This document shows, piece by piece, positions 58,456 through 64,000 of a stretch of 64,000 bases of DNA. This DNA is from Caryophanales bacterium UBA5729. GTDB taxonomy: Bacteria; Bacillota_I; Bacilli_A; Izemoplasmatales; Hujiaoplasmataceae. The notes beneath the pieces are model-generated. The model was not told the origin of the DNA, searched no databases, and saw only the letters and a program-made list of their open reading frames with translations. Both the position numbers and the translations under genes were made by a program. Numbering within the stretch: the stretch's first letter is position 1; each line of letters begins with the position of its first letter. The stretch covers positions 35,694 through 99,693 of the forward strand of contig DIGF01000009.1 in the NCBI GenBank assembly GCA_002419505.1, read 5' to 3'.

Positions 58456-60282
58456 GTGACTAATATTTTAAAAACTTTTAAAAACTTAATTGGCTTTAAT
58501 TTCAAGAAACTCATTGTATTTGAAATATTGATGAGACTTTTTGGTATTTTTATTATTTTTCCTTTATTTAGATTAGGTTTATTCATCGCTATTCGTTTAT
58601 CTGGTTATCCCTATATAACCAATGCAATTTTATTCGATTTCTTGTTTAAGCCCACTACCATTATTGTAATTTTAATCTTCTTAATCATATTTTCTATTTA
58701 TTTAGCAATAGAATATGTATTCTTAAGTATTCTTTTTGATTACTCTCATCAACGAAAGACTATCACCTACAAAGATTTTCTATTTTTAGGGTTTAAAAAG
58801 AGCTTAAAACTAATAAAAAAATACCATGTTTTTATCTTGTTACCAATCTTAGCTTTCGTTTTGTTCATTGAAATTGGTCAAATCGCTTTCTTTTCCTCTT
58901 CACTTAAACTACCTGATGAACTAATCAATAATATCGAACCGTTTTTCCATTTTGAAATTTATTTTATATTGATTTTCATAATATTAATCATTATATTCCT
59001 TGAGTTTATCTTCTTCGTCCACGAGTTTATATTTACTGACAAAACAATCAAAGATGCCTTTAAAGCAAAGACTTCTTTAATAAAAAAGAAAAGATTTGGT
59101 GTCTTATACCGATTCATCATTGTCAATGTATTCCTTAATATTGTGATGTTTTTACTTTATTTTCTGGCGATTTTTATTATGAGTTTCATCGTTGGCAAGT
59201 TAAGAGGTGTTGAGGTTGTTTTGAGTATTGTCATTACATCTGCTTACACTTTATATTGGATGATAGGTGTGTTTTTCTCAATCATTATTTTGCCGATAAA
59301 CGTCGGTTTAATATCAAGCATCTATTATAATCTTAAAGACATTACGCCAGCCATTGTGCTTGTGGAAGAAACAAAAGCAACTAAGTTTCAAAAGAATCGA
59401 TGGTTAATCAGATTAGGTATTGCTACTTTTATTATTTTCTTTTCTTTAAACATTGTAAGTATTTCAAGATCTGTGAAAACGATAACTAATCAGACCCAAT
59501 TTTTAAAACAAGAAGAAATTATCGCTCATCGCGGCGCTTCTTACTACGCTCCTGAAAACACTATCGCTGCAATTCAAACAGCTATTAACCAGGGCGTTGA
59601 TGGCGTGGAATTTGATGTTTGGGGAACAAAAGACGACATTCCTGTATTACTTCATGACGCAACGCTTACAAGAACAACAAATACTATAAGCAATAAAAAA
59701 ATCTGGGATTTAACCTATGACGAAATTAAAGATTTAGATGCCGGTAGTTGGTTCTCTTCAGATTTTGTCGGAGAAAGAATTCCGACATTTGAAGAAGCTA
59801 TTTTAACGCTTAAAGGTAAAGCTGTGGCTTTCATCGATATGAAAACTGGCAGTAGAGCAGTTGAAAGCGAAGTCTATCGAATCATTTTAGAAAACAATAT
59901 GGTAAATGACGTTAGAATTATGTCTTTCAGCGTTAACCAACTATATCGATTCAAAGAGTTTAACCCTAATCTTACTACTATTTTGCTTGTTGGATCATCA
60001 ACTTATGATATCTACGATCATCTTGAAGATGATCGCGTTGATCATTTCGCAATTGAAATAAACATCATAAATAACAATCCAAAAATGGTTTCTACCATTC
60101 ATCGATACCAAAAGAAAGCTTATGCTTGGGTTGTCGATGATCAAAGAGCTATCTACATTGGCATGAACGCCGATGTTGATGGTTTCATCACTAAAAGACC
60201 AATAATTGCTAGAGAAATCGCATATTCAAAAAATACATCCGATTCATTTAAAGGCTTTTTAGAATTATTATTTCATCGTTAA
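58456..60282 (+). CDS. Membrane-anchored glycerophosphodiester phosphodiesterase
   Basis: A 608-residue protein. Residues 1-330 form a multi-TM domain (about 6-8 helices) of the glycerophosphoryl diester phosphodiesterase membrane type. Residues ~350-595 form the GDPD TIM barrel: IIAHRGASYYAPENT (catalytic His-Arg), VDGVEFDVWGTKDDIPVLLH (Glu/Asp metal ligands and second His), and AFIDMKTG. It hydrolyses glycerophosphodiesters, perhaps teichoic/lipid-linked polymers, outside or at the membrane. The GTG at 58456 follows AAGGTGA. queG follows 13 bp downstream. Confidence 0.88.
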   Translation: MTNILKTFKNLIGFNFKKLIVFEILMRLFGIFIIFPLFRLGLFIAIRLSGYPYITNAILFDFLFKPTTIIVILIFLIIFSIYLAIEYVFLSILFDYSHQRKTITYKDFLFLGFKKSLKLIKKYHVFILLPILAFVLFIEIGQIAFFSSSLKLPDELINNIEPFFHFEIYFILIFIILIIIFLEFIFFVHEFIFTDKTIKDAFKAKTSLIKKKRFGVLYRFIIVNVFLNIVMFLLYFLAIFIMSFIVGKLRGVEVVLSIVITSAYTLYWMIGVFFSIIILPINVGLISSIYYNLKDITPAIVLVEETKATKFQKNRWLIRLGIATFIIFFSLNIVSISRSVKTITNQTQFLKQEEIIAHRGASYYAPENTIAAIQTAINQGVDGVEFDVWGTKDDIPVLLHDATLTRTTNTISNKKIWDLTYDEIKDLDAGSWFSSDFVGERIPTFEEAILTLKGKAVAFIDMKTGSRAVESEVYRIILENNMVNDVRIMSFSVNQLYRFKEFNPNLTTILLVGSSTYDIYDHLEDDRVDHFAIEINIINNNPKMVSTIHRYQKKAYAWVVDDQRAIYIGMNADVDGFITKRPIIAREIAYSKNTSDSFKGFLELLFHR

Positions 60283-60295
60283 CCACGAGGTTTAT

Positions 60296-61213
60296 ATGAA
60301 AAGTAAAGATCTATTTGATGCTTTTAAAAAGCAATTTGATGTTGTAGGTGTTATAAAATCAACAACCTATATTAAAAGTGTCGATAAAATTCAAGTAAGC
60401 GAAATTAAACCACCATATCCAACTATGGTGGTTTTAGGGCTTGTTTACCCTAAAAGAATTCTTAGTTCCAATCAGGAACAAGCAGTCACATCTTTTTATA
60501 CTTTTGGCACTGATTACCATCAAGTTTTGAAAAAAAGAGCCGATAAGGTCATGCAAGATATAAAAGTCGCTTATACCATAGGTATCGATAACCACCCATA
60601 TGACGAAAGATTGGCCGCACAAATTGCCGGTATTGGTTTTTTTGGAAAAAACCAGCTAATTATTAATGAAGATTATGGTTCTTATCTGTTTTTAGGAATA
60701 GTATTTGTCAATATCGAAATAACTGAAGAAATCACTCATAAAGTGACTGATTCTTGTGGGGATTGTCGCAAGTGTATTGTTGCCTGCCCTATGAATGCCT
60801 TGACAGATTCAGGTTATGAAATGACTAAGTGTATCAGTTATTATAATCAAGAAAAACAATTGCTGACACATGACCAGACCACTCATAACTATTGTCTGTT
60901 CGGTTGTGATATCTGCCAGTTGGTTTGTCCAAAAAATATTGGTAAAGGTAGTTTTATTCATCCGGAATTTGAGATGTCCGGTAAAGAAAAAGTCAAATTT
61001 GAAGATTTATTTGGCTTATCCAGCAAAGACTTTAATTTGAAATATCAAAACATGGCTTATTTATGGAAGGGTAAAACTGTTTTAATGAGAAATGGTTTAA
61101 CTTTGCTAATAAATGATAAAAATCATCGTTATGACCACCTGATTGAAGACTCAATTAATAAAGTTAAAGCCCCCTGGTATGAAGCTTTAGCAAGAGAATT
61201 TATTAAAAAATAA
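60296..61213 (+). CDS. queG: Epoxyqueuosine reductase QueG
   Basis: Cobalamin and [4Fe-4S]-dependent enzyme for the last step of queuosine in tRNA. The 305-residue protein has the N-terminal reductase domain and two ferredoxin-like motifs: SCGDCRKCIVACPMNAL and CLFGCDICQLVCPKNIG, with the conserved DNHPYDERLAAQIAGIGF. Compared with the ~380-residue form, it lacks the C-terminal HEAT-like part, as many Bacillota QueG do. ATG 60296 has CGAGG upstream. Cotranscribed with the GDPD gene. Confidence 0.92.
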   Translation: MKSKDLFDAFKKQFDVVGVIKSTTYIKSVDKIQVSEIKPPYPTMVVLGLVYPKRILSSNQEQAVTSFYTFGTDYHQVLKKRADKVMQDIKVAYTIGIDNHPYDERLAAQIAGIGFFGKNQLIINEDYGSYLFLGIVFVNIEITEEITHKVTDSCGDCRKCIVACPMNALTDSGYEMTKCISYYNQEKQLLTHDQTTHNYCLFGCDICQLVCPKNIGKGSFIHPEFEMSGKEKVKFEDLFGLSSKDFNLKYQNMAYLWKGKTVLMRNGLTLLINDKNHRYDHLIEDSINKVKAPWYEALAREFIKK

Positions 61214-61243
61214 GGATAAAGCTTTTGCTTCATCCTTTTGTTT
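61214..61243 (+). terminator. Intrinsic terminator of GDPD-queG
   Basis: Stem AAGGATAAAGC/GCTTCATCCTT (one mismatch) with loop TTTT, then TTGTTTT. Confidence 0.7.
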
Positions 61244-61263
61244 TAAATTGTTTTCAAAATCGA

Positions 61264-61755
61264 CTATTCTAAGGGAATAGGTTCTTCTATGCAGATAGTT
61301 TCTGTGCATCTGCTAATTACTAGATTTGATCCTATTATTTCATATTGATATTCATAATTTTCCGGAGCATTAAGAGTAAAGATTTTCTCGCTAAAAAGAA
61401 AGTTCTTTTTTTTATAGATATTCATAATTCTATTTTCAGTAGAATTGTCAATTTCTACAATTATTTCGTAATTTTCAGATCTTACCAACTTATATTGGCT
61501 AGGTTTGATTATGATAAAGAAAATAAACATGAATATTGCTAGTAAAACAGCTAAACCTGCACCTAATTTTAAAAAACCAATATCTGCAAAAAGCATTCTA
61601 ATGGCAGTTAAAAGAATTAATACCCAAAAAGTAAGAGTAATTATAGACAAATCAATAAATGCTTGAAATCTTAAGATTTGACCAAAGCTATTTTGAATAG
61701 TTAAGATAAAAAAGATTATTAACAAAAATATAACAACAAAATTTAATTTTTTCAT
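61264..61755 (-). CDS. Small membrane protein with three TM helices and outer domain, unknown function
   Basis: A 163-residue protein with TM segments at about 4-22, 33-55 and 66-88, followed by an extracytoplasmic or cytoplasmic domain of about 75 residues (KLVRSENYEIIVEIDNSTEN). Two Cys close to the C-terminus (SRCTETICIEE). Not recognised. ATG 61755 follows GAGGAAAA. Its leader contains the 61763-61776 palindrome. Divergent from csoR. Confidence 0.65.
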   Translation of the reverse strand: MKKLNFVVIFLLIIFFILTIQNSFGQILRFQAFIDLSIITLTFWVLILLTAIRMLFADIGFLKLGAGLAVLLAIFMFIFFIIIKPSQYKLVRSENYEIIVEIDNSTENRIMNIYKKKNFLFSEKIFTLNAPENYEYQYEIIGSNLVISRCTETICIEEPIPLE

Positions 61756-61762
61756 AATTTTC

Positions 61763-61776
61763 CTCAGTGTACTGAG
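61763..61776. promoter_or_regulatory. Palindrome at the ribosome site of the 61264 gene
   Basis: CTCAGT-GT-ACTGAG, a perfect inverted repeat that includes part of the GAGGA ribosome site; between the -10 and start codon, so it could be an operator or RNA hairpin. Confidence 0.4.
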
Positions 61777-61779
61777 ATA

Positions 61780-61807
61780 ATTATACCAAAGGTGGAGAAT
61801 TAATCAA
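61780..61807 (-). promoter_or_regulatory. Promoter of the 61264 gene
   Basis: Minus strand: -35 TTGATT (61802-61807), 16-base spacer, -10 TATAAT (61780-61785). Confidence 0.55.
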
Positions 61808-61840
61808 TAGCTGATTAGTTAATCATCTTGAGCAAATCAC

Positions 61841-61869
61841 TTGATTTGTAATACCCCATGGGGTATTAT
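61841..61869 (+). promoter_or_regulatory. csoR promoter with embedded CsoR-type operator
   Basis: -35 TTGATT (61841-61846), 17-base spacer, -10 TATTAT (61864-61869). The spacer and first -10 bases contain the perfect palindrome ATACCCCATGGGGTAT (61851-61866), matching the TACCC...GGGTA operators of CsoR/CstR-family repressors. Bound repressor would block polymerase. Confidence 0.85.
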
Positions 61870-61894
61870 ATTTACTATAAAGGAGAGATGTGCT

Positions 61895-62149
61895 ATGAAA
61901 TGTAACGATTCTTTAAAAAATCGAATTAAAAGAGCTCAAGGCCAAATGAATGGCGTTCTTAAAATGATGGATAATGATTCAACTTGCGTTGATATTTTGA
62001 ATCAACTAAAGGCTATTCGCGCAAGCGTTGACAAAGCTATCGGCGTTTTAACTACATCTAATCTCATACAGTTAATCGAAGAGACAAATGACATTAAAAT
62101 TAGTAATCTAGATGAGGCTATTAATTTAGTTGTTAATGGCATCAAATAA
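61895..62149 (+). CDS. CsoR/RcnR/FrmR-family repressor with atypical ligand residues
   Basis: An 84-residue four-helix repressor: IKRAQGQMNGVLKMMDNDST, CVDILNQLKAIRASVDKAIG. The first sensor Cys (DSTCVDIL) is kept, but the H-x-x-x-C of copper sensors is replaced by SNLIQLI, so Cu(I) binding of the normal type is unlikely. An extra N-terminal Cys (MKCND) is present. ATG 61895 follows AAAGGAGAG; the longer in-frame start would lie in the operator. First gene of an operon with a split AhpF, implying a redox or sulfur signal. Related to CstR, FrmR or a new branch. Confidence 0.85.
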   Translation: MKCNDSLKNRIKRAQGQMNGVLKMMDNDSTCVDILNQLKAIRASVDKAIGVLTTSNLIQLIEETNDIKISNLDEAINLVVNGIK

Positions 62150-62163
62150 AGAAGGTGAGAACT

Positions 62164-63150
62164 ATGTTTAATTTTAATATTGAGAAAAAAGTTGAAAGCA
62201 ATGAATTCGCTCGCGATAAATTATGGGACTTAATAATAATTGGCGGTGGCCCAGCGGGTTTAAATGCTGGACTCTATGCTAAAAGAAAAGGTCTAGAAGT
62301 GTTAATAATCGCTAATGAAATTGGTGGCCAACTCCACAACACTACTGCTGTTGATAATTATTTAGGATTTAAGTTGATAACTGGCAAAGCTTTATCAGAT
62401 CAATTTTACAATCATTTGGAAAATCTTGAAGTGCAATTTCTAACGGGAAAAAGTGTAAAAAAAGTTGAAAAATTTGACTATGATTTTAGTCTAACGCTTT
62501 CGGACGGAAAAATTCTAACAAGCAAAACCATACTTGTATCTACCGGCGGTTCTTCAAGAAAGTTAGAAGTCAAAGGTGAAAATAAATATGCAAACAAAGG
62601 TGTCTCATATTGCACAATCTGCGATGCGCCGTTTTTTAAAGATAAGCACGTTATTATTGCTGGAGGCGGCAATAGTGCTGCTGAAGCAGTTTTAGATTTA
62701 GTTCCATGGGCAAAGAAAATCACAGTTGTCCACCGCAGTAATTGGCGTGCAGATCAAATTTTACTTGATAAATTAAACAAAGTAGACAATTTAACTATTT
62801 ATTTGAATACTCAAATTCTGGAAATTCTAGGTGCTGAACAAATGACCGGAGTAAAAGTATTAGATAAAACGGATAATTCAATTAAAAATATTGAAGCTGA
62901 TGGGTTGTTCATCGAAATTGGCACAGTCCCAAACAGTAATCTGATAAAAGATTTAGTTAAAACAAATGAAAGATTGGAAGTTATAGTTGATGAAATGCAA
63001 ATGACATCGTTAGAAGGGCTGTTTGCAGCTGGCGATATAACTGCTCAACCATATAAACAAATTATTATTTCAGCAGCTGAAGGCGCAAAAGCAGCTTTAG
63101 CTGTAAACCAATATTTAAATCACAATTATAAAGGAGATAAAAAAATATGA
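62164..63150 (+). CDS. AhpF-like flavoprotein disulfide reductase (FAD/NAD domain only)
   Basis: A 328-residue TrxR-fold protein. FAD site IIGGGPAGLNAGLYAKRKG, redox pair SYCTICDAPFF, nucleotide site IIAGGGNSAAEAVLDLVPWA, and FAAGDITAQPYKQIIISAAE. The segment RADQILLDKLNKVDNLTIYL resembles AhpF (K-A-D-Q-V-L-Q-D-K-L) more than TrxB, and the NADPH-type HRRxxxR is altered (HRSNWRA), hinting at NADH use. It lacks the AhpF N-terminal domain, which is encoded by the next gene (4-base overlap, ATGA). Start ATG 62164, after AAGGTGA. Confidence 0.82.
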   Translation: MFNFNIEKKVESNEFARDKLWDLIIIGGGPAGLNAGLYAKRKGLEVLIIANEIGGQLHNTTAVDNYLGFKLITGKALSDQFYNHLENLEVQFLTGKSVKKVEKFDYDFSLTLSDGKILTSKTILVSTGGSSRKLEVKGENKYANKGVSYCTICDAPFFKDKHVIIAGGGNSAAEAVLDLVPWAKKITVVHRSNWRADQILLDKLNKVDNLTIYLNTQILEILGAEQMTGVKVLDKTDNSIKNIEADGLFIEIGTVPNSNLIKDLVKTNERLEVIVDEMQMTSLEGLFAAGDITAQPYKQIIISAAEGAKAALAVNQYLNHNYKGDKKI

Positions 63151-63791
63151 ATCAATTATTAAACCAAGAAGTAAAAGAACAAATTAAAGAATTTCTAAAC
63201 CCTATGAGTAATGAAGTTACGTTTTTACTATTCACCAAAGATGGTCATTGTGAAACGTGTCTAGAAACTAGAATGTTATTAAGCGAAGTTGCTGAACTCA
63301 ATCATAAAATTGCTTTTATCGAAAAAAATATAGTAAAAGATAATGAAGAAGCTAAAAAGTATGGTATTACTTTAACACCAAGTTTTGTTATCCTTGATAA
63401 AGATAATAATTATAAAGGTGTTAAATTTAATGGTATTCCTGCTGGCCACGAAATCAATTCGTTTTTAACGGCTATCTTAGATATGTCAGGATTAAGTTTC
63501 GAACTTGATCAAGAAACACTAGATCGAATTCAAAAAATCAATAAAAAAGTTAATATCAAAGTGTTTGTTACACTCAGTTGTCCTCACTGTCCTGGAGCTG
63601 TATCTAAAGCCCATAGATTAGCCATGCTAAACCAAAATATCGAAGCAGAAATGATTGAGGCGCAAACATTTCCGGATATGTCAAGAAAGTATAAAGTCTC
63701 TGGTGTGCCAAAGATTGTCATTAATGAAAAACATGAACTGGTTGGCAATCAACCGCTAGAAGCCTTCTTAAACGAATTAGAAAATTTATAA
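63147..63791 (+). CDS. Two-domain thioredoxin-fold protein (AhpF N-terminal domain/PDO-like)
   Basis: A 214-residue protein of two tandem thioredoxin folds. Both have a C-x-x-C: first FTKDGHCETCLETRMLL (near 36), second VTLSCPHCPGAVSKAHRLAM (near 147). The second fold resembles the AhpF N-terminal domain (SLSCHNCPDVVQALNLMA), and the Pro-cis loop GVPKIVINEKHELVG is intact. In AhpF the first fold has lost its Cys pair; here it is kept, as in archaeal-type PDO. It should pass electrons from the upstream flavoprotein to an AhpC-type peroxidase or protein disulfides. No AhpC gene is in the window. Confidence 0.85.
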   Translation: MNQLLNQEVKEQIKEFLNPMSNEVTFLLFTKDGHCETCLETRMLLSEVAELNHKIAFIEKNIVKDNEEAKKYGITLTPSFVILDKDNNYKGVKFNGIPAGHEINSFLTAILDMSGLSFELDQETLDRIQKINKKVNIKVFVTLSCPHCPGAVSKAHRLAMLNQNIEAEMIEAQTFPDMSRKYKVSGVPKIVINEKHELVGNQPLEAFLNELENL

Positions 63792-63795
63792 AGAA

Positions 63796-63817
63796 AAAAG
63801 GATTGAAAAATCCTTTT
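63796..63817 (+). terminator. Terminator after the split ahpF operon
   Basis: Stem AAAAGGATT/AATCCTTTT with loop GAAA; T-run is short. Confidence 0.6.
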
Positions 63818-63820
63818 CAG

Positions 63821-63860
63821 ACTGTTGACAAAGTACCTTAGAAAATAGGGTACTTTTTGT
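63821..63860 (+). terminator. Second hairpin, possible mobile-element boundary
   Basis: ACTGTTGACAAAGTACC, then a 10-base loop and GGGTACTTT with TTGTTTTT. An outward-facing terminator before a separate promoter and short ORF start fits the left end of an insertion sequence; only one end is visible. Confidence 0.4.
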
Positions 63861-63939
63861 TTTTAGGATATAAAGTATAAAAGGGTGTATGGATTTTAAA
63901 AACAAAATTAAATTAAATGGCTAAAAATAGCGGATAAGC

Positions 63940-63968
63940 GAGACAATTACTGAGAAAAATGGTATAAT
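63940..63968 (+). promoter_or_regulatory. Promoter at the window edge
   Basis: -35 GAGACA (63940-63945), 17-base spacer, -10 TATAAT (63963-63968). Confidence 0.5.
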
Positions 63969-63984
63969 ATAGATGGTGATAGAG

Positions 63985-64000
63985 ATGATTTATAAAAAAG
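63985..64000 (+). CDS. Start of an unidentified gene (partial)
   Basis: ATG at 63985 preceded by GGTGATAGAG and a promoter; only MIYKK is visible before the window ends. A transposase (for example IS1182-like) is possible, but five residues cannot show it. Confidence 0.35.

Noticed and set aside
60296..61213. Truncated queG
   Set aside because: The 305-residue form without the HEAT-like end is common in Bacillota, and both iron-sulfur motifs are intact.

Overview
This 64 kb window is chromosomal DNA from a very AT-rich, low-GC Gram-positive-type bacterium. Gene order (hrcA-grpE-dnaK-dnaJ, rsmE-mtaB-rpsU, phoH-ybeY-cdd-era-recO), AGGAGG-type ribosome binding sites, frequent TTG/GTG starts, CIRCE elements and sigma-A promoters all point to Bacillota or the free-living relatives of Mollicutes (Izemoplasmatales, Acholeplasmatales or Haloplasmatales-like). 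This placement is an inference, not proven. UGA is used as a stop, so the genetic code is standard. Metabolism looks fermentative or anaerobic: glycine cleavage, glutamate dehydrogenase, serine synthesis, IspG of the MEP pathway, DUF438/hemerythrin/PAS sensors with a Crp/Fnr regulator, and thioredoxin/AhpF-type redox enzymes.

Layout. 0-7.5 kb (minus strand): core genes recO, era, cdd, ybeY, phoH, a toroid protein, rpsU, mtaB and rsmE, with one opposite-strand membrane protein inserted. 7.6-13.2 kb: a PadR-regulated SMC operon of Wadjet/MksBEF type (padR-jetA-jetB-jetC) without jetD, lying between dnaJ and rsmE where many Bacillota carry prmA. 13.4-18.1 kb: the CIRCE-controlled chaperone operon. 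18.1-19.9 kb: glucokinase-type ROK kinase with an MBL hydrolase, and rpmG. 20-24.9 kb: gdhA-DUF1015-serC-serA. 25.1-29.5 kb: ilvE, a decayed KamA-family remnant, an MMPL exporter behind a G8 tract, and a stand-alone enzyme I N-terminal half. 29.5-37.4 kb: ispG (plus strand), then fic-lplA-gcvT-gcvH-gcvPA-gcvPB-cvpA. 37.5-42.1 kb: membrane protein, TetR regulator, acyl-CoA ligase, DUF1624 protein.

42.2-46.6 kb is a compact regulatory island: an ECF sigma factor, its membrane-anchored partner, a lipoprotein paralogous to the partner's outer domain, and a secreted M6 metalloprotease. The sigma operon and the lipoprotein gene share a CCAATA-N16-CGTATA promoter-like element. The second copy is interleaved with a hairpin that contains the lipoprotein's Shine-Dalgarno sequence. 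46.6-55.9 kb: cation efflux, a Wzy/O-antigen-ligase-like protein, a PALP-GNAT fusion, two DUF438-PAS proteins, trxB and a Crp/Fnr regulator with a 20-bp TGTGA-N6-TCACA palindrome. 56-61.7 kb: nitrilase-like amidase, HAD phosphatase, cupin, membrane GDPD, queG. 61.8-63.8 kb: a CsoR-family repressor with an operator between -35 and -10, followed by a split AhpF (flavoprotein plus two-domain disulfide partner). The window ends in what may be the edge of an insertion sequence.

The most interesting regions are the JetD-less SMC operon, the ECF/lipoprotein switch, the CsoR/split-AhpF operon, the Tyr-for-His Fic protein and the KamA fossil. No tRNA, rRNA or CRISPR array was seen.
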